Origin: CAYFPX01 sp964501915
GTDB taxonomy: Bacteria > Myxococcota_A > UBA796 > CAJQPC01
Assembly (NCBI GenBank): GCA_964501915.1
Contig: CAZCVP010000292.1
Coordinates: 1 to 7,348 of the forward strand
Length of the DNA stretch: 7,348 nucleotides
Direction: 5' to 3'
In this document: positions 1-7,272 of the stretch, piece after piece
How positions within the stretch are numbered: position 1 is the stretch's first letter
How the letters are laid out: every line of letters starts with the position of its first letter
Notes under the pieces: generated by a model
The model's database searches: none
What the model was told of the DNA's origin: nothing
What the model saw: the letters and a program-made list of their open reading frames with translations, nothing else
Made by a program: the position numbers and the translations under genes

Positions 1-99
1 CACGCGGAAGCGGCCCATGGCCGAACAAGCCGCCGCCCTTGTGCCGCGTCCGTCCAACAACAACGGCCCCCGCACAACGACGTCGAAGCTCAGCTCCAT
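1..99 (-). CDS. Start of an unidentified gene downstream of csb2 (partial)
   Basis: An ATG at 99, eight bases after the csb2 stop, opens a frame that stays open for all 33 codons to the window edge. It begins MELSFDVVVRGPLLLDG and reaches MGRFRV at the edge. Third codon positions are mostly G or C, as in the neighbouring genes, and the spacing and strand fit a fifth operon member. The only upstream ribosome-binding candidate, GAGGG at 116-112, is 12 bases away, so support for this start is weak. A second frame across the same bases is also open, so the frame is not proven. The beginning does not obviously resemble a Cas4-Cas1 fusion or Cas2. The alternating hydrophobic strand followed by GPLLLDG vaguely recalls the first strand of RAMP-fold proteins, but that is impression only. 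The product is unassigned. Confidence 0.4.
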   Translation of the reverse strand, partial: MELSFDVVVRGPLLLDGRGTRAAACSAMGRFRV

Positions 100-107
100 C
101 TCGCCGG

Positions 108-1544
108 TCAGCCCTCGTCGACCTCGAAGAGCCCGAGCCCGAAGTGGCAGCCGTAGCCGAGCGTGAACGGTGCCAACACCGGTTCGGCGAATTCCACTCG
201 GAAGCCGAAACCCGGCCGAGGACGATCGGTCTTGCGGTTGCGGCGGAACCCGATCCAACGTCGCTCGCCGCGCGTTCGGGTCGGACAGCGGGCAACGGGG
301 GCGATCGACACTGGCGCAGGGAGGTTGTGGTGACCCAGCTCACGGCGCAGCTCATGTTGGAGCCAGGCCTCGAAGGGGCCACGGCTGGCCTTGTAGTGCC
401 TCGGTGGAACGAATGGCGTGCGGCTGACGACGACTTGGGTGCGTCGGGTCAGATCCTCGATGCTGCCCAGCCCGGAGAGGGTACACATCACCGCGGGCCG
501 ACCACGCAAGTAGAGCTTGCGGAGCTCGTCCAGGACGCGCTGGGCGGACTCGTCGAAGCCTCGCCTCGCGAGGATCAGGAGCTCATCGATACGTCCGGAA
601 CCCGTGGCGTCCCGCGGGAGCACGAAGAGGTGCCCATGGCCGGGGATGCGCTCGCCACTGGCGGTCTTGCCGGAGAACACGGGGTGCCGGGGGCTGTCCG
701 CCCCGTGTAGGCGCTTGTCGATGCCGAGGAGCCGCATGCGCACCTGGTCCGCGATCTCCAGGGTCTCCTCGATGGCCGGCAGCACCGGGCCAGCCAGCGA
801 GAAGGCGACCGCGGAGATGCCTCGGTCCAACCGAGATCGCGTGCGCACGGCCCGGCGGAGACGAGCCTGCACGTAGCTCACTTCGTTGATCATCGGGTGG
901 CGCCCCAGCTTTCGCCTACGCAGGTCCTCAGTGGTCAGAGAGACGGCTTCGAGCCAGGACAGCGGCTTCTTCTTCACCAGCAACGGGCGTGCGGAGTATC
1001 GCTCGGCACCCTCGGGACAAGCCACGGTGACAATGGAGCCCCCCTCGAGCCGTTGCCCGTCAACCAGGGGGACACAGTTGGGCTCCCCGGGTGCCTCCGC
1101 CAGGCTGGCCTCCACCCAGGATTCCGAGCGCCCGAGGTAGTTGAGCAGCTCAAGCAGCTCTGCAAGGTCCGCGAGACCCCCGCGCTCCAGCACCAGGTCC
1201 GGCCAGCCCATCCAGACGGCCTGGGTCGGGGAGACCAACACAAATGGGTCGAAGACCAGGGCCTTGTCGCTCGCCTTCATGGTGTTCTTCGACAGGTAGC
1301 TGCGGGTGTGGGACTCCCTCACGGGCGGGAGGTGGTAGATCGGCGGCGCGGTGCAAAGGGCCTGGAGCAGGGGGAGGACGCGGTGTTCGTCCCATGTGGC
1401 CCGCTTGCGGAACCAGGTGTCGATCAAGGCTCGCACCAGGCGCCAGGGCGAAGGCGGCCACTCCGGAACTCCCTCGTTGACGTTGCGCCCCCAGGGCGTC
1501 GCGTGGAAGCGACCCGTGGAGAACCGGAGCGCCACACCGACCAT
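108..1544 (-). CDS. csb2: Csb2, Cas5-Cas6 fusion protein (type I-G)
   Basis: A 478-residue Csb2 (GSU0054 family), understood to combine Cas5 (crRNA 5'-handle binding) with Cas6 (cleavage of the precursor transcript within repeats). The N-terminal signature is near perfect: RFSTGRFHATPWG (7-19) and PEWPPSPWRLVRAL (27-40), followed by HTRSYL (79-84) and LGRSESWVEA (137-146). The C-terminal half carries PGHGHLFVLP (301-310) and ends with the RAMP glycine-rich loop GYGCHFGLGLF (463-473). H303, H305 and H467 are conspicuous candidates for RNA contact or catalysis, but the sequence alone does not say which is catalytic. The ATG overlaps the csb1 stop by one base (TGATG), with AAGGAG eight bases upstream in csb1. 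Length and both ends look complete. In many I-G loci cas4-cas1 and cas2 follow; here only 107 further bases are visible. Confidence 0.96.
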   Translation of the reverse strand: MVGVALRFSTGRFHATPWGRNVNEGVPEWPPSPWRLVRALIDTWFRKRATWDEHRVLPLLQALCTAPPIYHLPPVRESHTRSYLSKNTMKASDKALVFDPFVLVSPTQAVWMGWPDLVLERGGLADLAELLELLNYLGRSESWVEASLAEAPGEPNCVPLVDGQRLEGGSIVTVACPEGAERYSARPLLVKKKPLSWLEAVSLTTEDLRRRKLGRHPMINEVSYVQARLRRAVRTRSRLDRGISAVAFSLAGPVLPAIEETLEIADQVRMRLLGIDKRLHGADSPRHPVFSGKTASGERIPGHGHLFVLPRDATGSGRIDELLILARRGFDESAQRVLDELRKLYLRGRPAVMCTLSGLGSIEDLTRRTQVVVSRTPFVPPRHYKASRGPFEAWLQHELRRELGHHNLPAPVSIAPVARCPTRTRGERRWIGFRRNRKTDRPRPGFGFRVEFAEPVLAPFTLGYGCHFGLGLFEVDEG

Positions 1545-2539
1545 CAGCTCGACTCCTTCTTGGTCTTCTTGACGGTCTCCACTGCGAGCACTGTCACAGC
1601 CGGTGATGCGAAGAGCCCGATGTCAGCGCAGGCCCGCACGCCCCCCTGCACGGCCTCGAGCAAGGAGCCCAGGGAGGGGAGGGCGAGTCCATCGGGCCGC
1701 GTGGCGACCAGCTCCTCGACTACGTCGAGATCGCAGGCCGTGCGCAGTCGCAACCCCGAGCGGAGGAAGCGCCTCACCTTGAGCAGCGCCAAGTCGATGA
1801 GCAGGCGCAGCGCCGTATCCGGCAACCGGTACCCCCTCAGCAGCGCCAGGTCCAGGTTGAAGTAGGCCGTGATCCGCTGGGCCGTGTACTCGGTGCGCTG
1901 GTAGGGCACGTTGCCGTAGACGTCCTTGGAGTGGCTCTTGACTCGGAACTCGCCCTTGGGATCGAAGCGGTTGTTCTTGACCCCGCCCGAAGCGGCCTCG
2001 CGCACCCCCTTGGCCTCGATGAAGCCGGTGATCGCGCGCGGCAGCCGGAGCCGTCCGTCCTCCAGGTTGGCCAGGAAGACACCGTGCAGGACGGAATTGG
2101 GATCGTAGTGCATGAGCGCTGCGGCGACCCGGTCCCATGCGAGGCGCTTGCCGCGACCATAGCCGGAGCGTGCGCAGAAGTCGGCCTGAAAGGACTTGTC
2201 GGTGATGATGAAGGGGGAATTCAGCCGGTGGGCTTCCACCAGGCTGCTCGTCTGCACCTCGGTCGCCCCAGAAAGCTCTGCCCGGACGTAGGGAAGGCCA
2301 GCCAGCTCGGGGATCAGATCGATCCCGAATCCATCGATCACCGAGGCCTCCAGGCGGTTGGCGATGGACTGGGCCGACTCGATCAAGCAGGTCCGGCTCT
2401 TGTCGGGGCCATCGTAGACGGCGGCCCCAAGATCGGCGAACCCGGTGGGCTGGAAGCGCTCGCCCTGGATGGGCCGGAGCTGGGCCTCCATCAACAGACG
2501 GGGAGCCGCGGAGATCGCATCGTGGAAGTCAGAGAGCAT
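1544..2539 (-). CDS. csb1: Csb1 (Cas7g), crRNA-binding backbone subunit
   Basis: A 331-residue Csb1 (GSU0053 family), the RAMP-fold Cas7 subunit that polymerises along the crRNA spacer to form the backbone of the type I-G complex. Recognisable family blocks are RLLMEAQLRPIQGERFQPTG (14-33), LIESAQSIANRLE (52-64), SSLVEAHRLNSPFI, DPNSVLHGVFL, then GFIEAKGVREA and NVPYQRTEYTAQRI in the second half. The length is normal for the family and no break is seen. The ATG lies three bases after the csx17 stop and is preceded by GAGGTGA, an excellent ribosome-binding site that contains that stop codon. The C-terminus ends in a basic tail (VKKTKKESS) whose codons also carry the csb2 ribosome-binding site. 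Several copies per complex are expected from the Cas7 role, which fits a gene with its own strong ribosome-binding site; this stoichiometry is inference. Confidence 0.96.
   Translation of the reverse strand: MLSDFHDAISAAPRLLMEAQLRPIQGERFQPTGFADLGAAVYDGPDKSRTCLIESAQSIANRLEASVIDGFGIDLIPELAGLPYVRAELSGATEVQTSSLVEAHRLNSPFIITDKSFQADFCARSGYGRGKRLAWDRVAAALMHYDPNSVLHGVFLANLEDGRLRLPRAITGFIEAKGVREAASGGVKNNRFDPKGEFRVKSHSKDVYGNVPYQRTEYTAQRITAYFNLDLALLRGYRLPDTALRLLIDLALLKVRRFLRSGLRLRTACDLDVVEELVATRPDGLALPSLGSLLEAVQGGVRACADIGLFASPAVTVLAVETVKKTKKESS
1553..1558 (-). promoter_or_regulatory. Ribosome-binding site of csb2 within csb1
   Basis: AAGGAG on the minus strand lies eight bases before the csb2 ATG at 1544, inside the codons for the Lys-Glu of the basic csb1 C-terminus. 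The start overlaps the csb1 stop as TGATG, which supports this ATG and coupled translation. Confidence 0.75.
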
Positions 2540-2542
2540 CGT

Positions 2543-2549
2543 TCACCTC
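2543..2549 (-). promoter_or_regulatory. Ribosome-binding site of csb1 containing the csx17 stop
   Basis: GAGGTGA on the minus strand matches seven bases of the extended Shine-Dalgarno consensus. Its GAGG core ends six bases before the csb1 ATG at 2539. The final TGA of the motif is also the stop codon of csx17, so termination and reinitiation happen at the same place. Confidence 0.75.
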
Positions 2550-4939
2550 TTCGGAGTTGGGTCGTTTCGTTGTTCTGGATCCAGGAGCACTCGACGAGCG
2601 AGCCGCTCGGTCTCGGAGAAAGAGAGGGGGACCAGCAGAGCCGCAGTCAGGCGGGCGGCATCGACGCCGCTGGACCACTCCCGGATCGACTGGGGGGACA
2701 AACGTGGAGCCAGGCCGCTCACCCGCAGGCGCCGGAGCGCGGCCCTCATCGCGTCGCGCACCCTCCCGCTTCGCAGCAGCGGAAGGAGACTCGGCTCGGG
2801 GCGCAGGTGGACCTCCCGCACGTTGCCGCCAGCGAAGAGCAGGGCGAGGACTGCGTAGCTGGGTGGCACCAGGAGACCGTGGGGGTGCGACGGGGTGCCG
2901 AGAGGAGGCAGGCGCACCCCCGAAGCCAGCTCGACCCAGCCGAGGCCGAAGATCAGCTCTTCGAGCAAGCCCTCGTCGATGTCCCCCCAGAGCAGCGCCA
3001 GCGCGTCCTCGACGCGGAGAGGCCGGGACGCGCTGAGCGGATCCAATCCGTTCCTCCCATCGTCTTCTCCCCGGGCATGGAGCATCCTCCGAGCCAGGAC
3101 GGAGCCAAGGCGCTCGACCAGGTCTCGGCCCAGCCAGGCCAGCTCGGGCCCCCGGGGTGAGTACCTCCGGGGTGAGTGGGGATCGAGAAACGTCAAGTTG
3201 ACCCGGAACGGCCCCGCATCCCGGGAGCGCATCGAGTGGAAGGCTCGAGCGAGTCGCAGCTCGACCCCGTCGCCCGCAGCCTCGATCCAGGACTCGCTCA
3301 GACCCCCCAGGGGGGCAGCCAGCGCAGGCTCTCTCCCCGGGTCCCGCCTGGCGATCAGGCGCTCGAGCCCACCGATGGCACAGAGCAAGGCCAAGACGGT
3401 CTCCGGTTCACCGCGTTCAGCCACGAGAAAGCTCGCCTCGTCGATCCGACGCCGGGCGCGGACCAGGCTGGCGGGCGGATCCCCGGGGAACCGACGGAGC
3501 ATGGTGTCGACCCGTACGAGCGGAGCGTCCAACTCCCGGAGCAGGTCCGCCGCGGTGCGGTGTCCGACCCGGTAGCGCCCCGCGGGCAACGCGACGTAGC
3601 TGTCTCCACGCCGCTTGAGCAGGCTGAACCGTGTGAAGGAGTCGATGCCCCTGGCCACGCCGAGCGTGGAGGCCGCGCGGGCGAAGTCCAGCCCCGTGCG
3701 TGCGCGTCGCTGGCTCCGATCCCTGCGCCCAACGCTCGCGCGACCCTCGGCGAGGAAGGCGCGAAGCTCGGGCACACCGACGGGGCTCGACCACACGGGC
3801 ATCCACACCTCGGCGCGGGCGGCGCCGGCGTCGGCCCCCGCTGCGGAGCCATAGCCAGCGGCACTGGCATGCACGGTGAACGGGCTGACCACCATCCGGT
3901 CGCTGTCGGTGTGGTGGCGCCGGGCCACGGCGCCGGACCAGAGCAGGGCGCCCTCGAAGGTCAGCACGAACCGCCATGGGTTCACCGGGGCCTTCTTGCT
4001 CTCGACGCCGAAGCCCTGGTTGAAGCCCCCGGCGCTGCCCGGGTCGAACTGACCGGCGGGCAGGGAGAGCAAGCTCACAGCGCCCTCCCCGAACAGCGCT
4101 TGGCGCAGCGCTCCCTCCGCCGGTTGCTCCACAAGCCTGGAGGCGACCTGCATGAACTGGTTGCTGTACTCCAGGCGCCCCTCGTTGCCTCCGCTCCCCA
4201 GCAGTGGCAGCGCTGCGAAGCCGTCGTCTCGGATGCCGACCGCAGCGTCCACCCAGGCCACGGAGGCGTCCGGGAGCTCGTTGCGACAGCGCCGCATGAT
4301 CGCCAGCTTGGCGTCGCCACGAGCGGCGTTCTTCAGGCTGGTGCGCACTTTCTTCATCGCCTCTACCAGGGTCCTGGCGGGGCCTTGGGTGCCCGGAGGG
4401 AGCCCCTTGGTCATCGACTGGAGCGAGGCGATCGTGCCGCTGCTCAGATCGAACTCCGGCGCCAGCTCCTGCAGCTGGGCGGCGGACTCCTCGGCACGCT
4501 GAAGCTCTGTCGCGAGCGCTTCGGCCTTCTTGCCTGCGAGGCTCGTCCGCAGCTCTCGTCCGCGGCGCAGCAGCACCGTAGGCGCCACCCCGATCGGAGG
4601 TAGCTCCTCCCAATCAGCGACCTGGGCGATGACCGCTCCGTAGCGCGCCAGGCGCGGGTCCGCGGAGGCGGTGATGCGGTCCCGACCGTCCATCGTGTCG
4701 CCGGCATAGAACCCGCTGCCTCCGTTCCAAGGCGAGACGATGGGCGATGGCTCCCATCGAGACAAGAAGAACTCGATCAGCTCCTCCCTGCCCAGCGAGG
4801 TCTCCAGGACGAACCCCTGGGGACTCCACCCACCCCGGATCAATGGCTCGCACTGCTCGTGCAGGACTCGGAGCACCCCCAGGGCCACGAGGTAGGAGGC
4901 CAGGGGCTCGGACTCCAGCGCCGTCAGAGTCAGCCTCAT
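2543..4939 (-). CDS. csx17: Csx17 (Cas8g/Cas8u1), large subunit of the type I-G effector
   Basis: A 798-residue protein with hallmarks I recognise from the Csx17 family: PLASYLVALGVLRVL (12-26), PIVSPWNGGSGF (66-77), a central LPLLGSGGNEGRLEYSNQF block, then GFNQGFGVESKKAPVNPWRF and a GLDFARAASTLGVARGI block. In type I-G loci Csx17 takes the place of the Cas8 large subunit, which in other type I systems recognises the PAM and helps recruit Cas3; that role is inferred here from family and position. Other I-G loci carry the shorter Csb3 instead, so this is the csx17 variant. No nuclease motif, membrane segment or signal peptide is visible. A charged, Glu/Gln/Ala-rich helical stretch follows residue ~125 and might be a short coiled coil. 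The ATG overlaps the cas3 stop as ATGA and has a strong GGAGG four bases upstream inside cas3, implying translational coupling. No truncation is seen. Confidence 0.95.
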   Translation of the reverse strand: MRLTLTALESEPLASYLVALGVLRVLHEQCEPLIRGGWSPQGFVLETSLGREELIEFFLSRWEPSPIVSPWNGGSGFYAGDTMDGRDRITASADPRLARYGAVIAQVADWEELPPIGVAPTVLLRRGRELRTSLAGKKAEALATELQRAEESAAQLQELAPEFDLSSGTIASLQSMTKGLPPGTQGPARTLVEAMKKVRTSLKNAARGDAKLAIMRRCRNELPDASVAWVDAAVGIRDDGFAALPLLGSGGNEGRLEYSNQFMQVASRLVEQPAEGALRQALFGEGAVSLLSLPAGQFDPGSAGGFNQGFGVESKKAPVNPWRFVLTFEGALLWSGAVARRHHTDSDRMVVSPFTVHASAAGYGSAAGADAGAARAEVWMPVWSSPVGVPELRAFLAEGRASVGRRDRSQRRARTGLDFARAASTLGVARGIDSFTRFSLLKRRGDSYVALPAGRYRVGHRTAADLLRELDAPLVRVDTMLRRFPGDPPASLVRARRRIDEASFLVAERGEPETVLALLCAIGGLERLIARRDPGREPALAAPLGGLSESWIEAAGDGVELRLARAFHSMRSRDAGPFRVNLTFLDPHSPRRYSPRGPELAWLGRDLVERLGSVLARRMLHARGEDDGRNGLDPLSASRPLRVEDALALLWGDIDEGLLEELIFGLGWVELASGVRLPPLGTPSHPHGLLVPPSYAVLALLFAGGNVREVHLRPEPSLLPLLRSGRVRDAMRAALRRLRVSGLAPRLSPQSIREWSSGVDAARLTAALLVPLSFSETERLARRVLLDPEQRNDPTPKR

Positions 4940-7272
4940 GGCTCCTCCCCACGGATCGCGGCGCTCGCCCGCTCGTCAGCGGCCTTCAAGAGCGCCTCCA
5001 GGTAGGCCAGCCGGAACGGCCCGAGATCGGGATCGTCCCGCAGCCGGAGCATGCGCTCCGCCCAGCTCGGCCCCTGACCACCACCGCCCAGCTCCATCAA
5101 GGAGAGGTCGACGGTGAAGGAGGGCGCGATCTCACCACTGCCCAGCGCGACGTCTGGGAGTTCATCCCCATCCCAGACACCCCGGGCGAAGCGGCGTGTC
5201 TCCAGGTCTGGGGGCGACTCGTGAGGTGAGGGGCGAATCGACATGCGGACCTTGCCGTGGTGAGAAGCGATGAGGAAGACCTCCAGGTCCCCCAGCCCTG
5301 CCTCCATCGCCTGCAGGGCGCTGGCCAGCTCGTGGCGGAAGCCGGGGCGCGCATGCCGGATCCTCTCGACGACCGACTTGGCGAGAAGCCCGCTCGGTGC
5401 GTCCACGCGGTTGGCGCGCAGCGATGCCTGGAACACCGCATGGGCCTTGCCGACGTCGTGCCAGCGGGCCGCACGGACCAGGGAGCGGAGCCAGGCGCCG
5501 TCGAGGCCGACGGCGGTGGCGATCCTGTCCGCTTCGACCGCGACGTCGTAGAGGTGCTGCTCCAACGGGTACCACCGTCGAAGCTGGCTCCAGACATCGT
5601 CGTCGTGGGCCTGCTCCACAGGGGCAACAGGGCCGGGCTCCTCGACCGGCGAGACCCGCGCCTTGGAGCCGGGTTTGAAGCCGACTCGGGGAGAGTAGCC
5701 ACCGAGGGCGCTGGACACCATCATGGTCATGCCCGGGTGCGGGCTCCGACCTCGCTCCAGGGCACGCCAGCAACCGTCGAGGGGGTCCCAGCGATAGCCC
5801 GTGCCGCGCTTCAGGAGCGCCCGGAGGTCGGGGAGGGGCGCCGAGCAGAGTTCCTCTCGACGGGCCGCGGGCTGGTCCGCGAGGGGCCCCTCCTCTGCGA
5901 GGTCCCGCCACAGGACCCGGGCCGCGCGGTCGTCGGCGTCTCGGATGAAGCGGGACACGTCGGTGTCCCCGCCCATCAGCTCGGGGGTGTTGTCGAAGAG
6001 CTCGAGCAGGTCCCGTCGCCGCAGGACCGCGTCCATCTCGAGGCGCATGGCGACACGGGGGAGCCGGGCCGGGCCGACCTCGGCGCACGAGGCCAGGGCG
6101 CGAGCGGCCTCTTGGAGATCTTCCGGCGCATAGGGTAGCGCGGTCTTGCGCTCTCCCAGCGGGAGCGAGAGCACGATCACCTCGGCCTCGTCGTGTTCGC
6201 CGAAGCGGTTGCATCGACCGAAGCGCTGGACAAGGGAAGCCCAGGGGGCCAGCTCGGTGAACAGGACCCGGGAGGAGACGTCTACCCCGGCCTCGATGAC
6301 CTGGGTGCAGACGGCGATCGTGCCAGACGCTCCGGGCTCGGCGAGCAGGGCTTGGAGCTGGGCCACGCGGTCCCCGGTGCGGAAGCGCGAGTGCAGGAGG
6401 ACCAGGGTCGCGTCCGGCGCCCGCTGGGCGATGGCCTCGTGCAACTCGACGGCCCGCCGCACGGTGTTGCAGATGACAAGCGTCCGCTGCCCCGGCTGGT
6501 GACGAGCGATCACCGCCTGGGCGAGCGCCTTGGCCTCCCCCATCGGCGTCTCGGAGATCTCCAGGTGCTTGTGAGCCTGCAGGCGATCCCGGGCTCGCTC
6601 GCGGTCCGCAGCCGACAGCCCGAGGTGGCCCGCCACGTCGGCCTCGCCCACATCGACCGTGCGCAACCAACTGTCCTCGAAGGTCGCGCTCATCCACAGC
6701 GTGTGGGTGGGGACCACCGTGCCCAAGTGGCGCCGCAGCGCCTGGAGCTGTGTCGTGGTGGCGAGCCCGGGGCCCATGAGCTGGACCTCGTCGATGACCC
6801 ACAGGGCGTCGTTGTTCAGCAAGCCGAAGTGCAGCGGCCAGCGGTAGCGGCTCATGGCATAGCCGCGGTTCAGCGCCCGGGAGAGGAGCATGTCCTGGGT
6901 ACCCACGAGCACGGCCTCCTGCTCCGGGGAGATGTCCCAGCTCTGGTCGACGTCCCCGCCCAGGAGCTTGGCCAGCGCGATCTCCTCGGCCAAGCCCAGG
7001 CGCTCCAGCCAGTCCCCCACCAGGCCCCAGGTCTGCTCGACCAGGGTGCGCATCGGCAGGCAGAAGACGAGTCGTCGGGGGGTCGAACCCGCGAATTCGG
7101 GGTGCCGGCGCCGCCACGCCCATGCGAGGACCGCCGCTGCCGTCTTGCCCATCCCGGTGGGGATCTCGAGCCGCGCAGGAAGGTCGGTCCCGGTCGCGAG
7201 CGCGAGCTGGTAGGGGAACGGGCGGTGACCGGTTGCCCGCTCGAAGAAGTCTGCGTAGGTCATATCGCTCAC
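4936..7272 (-). CDS. cas3: Type I-G Cas3: helicase-nuclease with C-terminal HD domain
   Basis: A 778-residue Cas3, the ATP-dependent helicase and single-strand DNA nuclease that degrades target DNA after the crRNA complex binds. The N-terminal SF2 helicase shows Q-motif-like FPYQ (19-22), Walker A IPTGMGKT (37-44), Walker B as DEVQ (161-164), motif III SAT (195-197), TQVIEAGVDVSS (323-334) and arginine-finger motif QRFGRCNR (349-356). The HD nuclease is C-terminal, with candidate metal ligands H573, H605-D606 (WHDVGK), H647, H671-H672 and D766. This helicase-then-HD order reverses classical Cas3 and is typical of type I-G. All catalytic motifs appear intact. The start is GTG at 7272, with a GGGAG ten bases upstream; an in-frame ATG at 7263 (residue 4) is an equally possible start. 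The gene is first in the visible operon, and its stop overlaps the csx17 start by four bases. The family call is firm; the exact start is not. Confidence 0.97.
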   Translation of the reverse strand: MSDMTYADFFERATGHRPFPYQLALATGTDLPARLEIPTGMGKTAAAVLAWAWRRRHPEFAGSTPRRLVFCLPMRTLVEQTWGLVGDWLERLGLAEEIALAKLLGGDVDQSWDISPEQEAVLVGTQDMLLSRALNRGYAMSRYRWPLHFGLLNNDALWVIDEVQLMGPGLATTTQLQALRRHLGTVVPTHTLWMSATFEDSWLRTVDVGEADVAGHLGLSAADRERARDRLQAHKHLEISETPMGEAKALAQAVIARHQPGQRTLVICNTVRRAVELHEAIAQRAPDATLVLLHSRFRTGDRVAQLQALLAEPGASGTIAVCTQVIEAGVDVSSRVLFTELAPWASLVQRFGRCNRFGEHDEAEVIVLSLPLGERKTALPYAPEDLQEAARALASCAEVGPARLPRVAMRLEMDAVLRRRDLLELFDNTPELMGGDTDVSRFIRDADDRAARVLWRDLAEEGPLADQPAARREELCSAPLPDLRALLKRGTGYRWDPLDGCWRALERGRSPHPGMTMMVSSALGGYSPRVGFKPGSKARVSPVEEPGPVAPVEQAHDDDVWSQLRRWYPLEQHLYDVAVEADRIATAVGLDGAWLRSLVRAARWHDVGKAHAVFQASLRANRVDAPSGLLAKSVVERIRHARPGFRHELASALQAMEAGLGDLEVFLIASHHGKVRMSIRPSPHESPPDLETRRFARGVWDGDELPDVALGSGEIAPSFTVDLSLMELGGGGQGPSWAERMLRLRDDPDLGPFRLAYLEALLKAADERASAAIRGEEP
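4942..4948 (-). promoter_or_regulatory. Ribosome-binding site of csx17 within cas3
   Basis: On the minus strand the last codons of cas3 read GGAGGAG just before CCATGA. GGAGG (4948-4944) sits four bases from the csx17 ATG. Because ATGA is both start and stop, ribosomes finishing cas3 can reinitiate directly on csx17. The spacing is on the short side but the match to the anti-Shine-Dalgarno sequence is strong. Confidence 0.7.

Noticed and set aside
897..1865. A 322-codon plus-strand frame opposite csb2 and csb1
   Set aside because: Antisense to the conserved coding regions of csb2 and csb1, with no motif or ribosome-binding site.
1931..3160. A 409-codon open frame on the plus strand opposite csb1 and csx17
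   Set aside because: It spans the csx17/csb1 junction antisense to two recognised genes and has no recognisable domain; a GC-driven shadow.
3176..4603. A 475-codon open frame on the plus strand opposite csx17
   Set aside because: It lies antisense to a recognised Csx17, has no family motif, is low-complexity in Gly/Ala/Arg/Pro/Gln, and long antisense frames are common in GC-rich coding DNA.
5162..7123. A 653-codon minus-strand frame overlapping cas3 in another frame
   Set aside because: Its composition is dominated by Gly/Ala/Arg/Pro and it overlaps the Cas3 helicase and HD motifs in the correct frame; a shadow, not a second gene.
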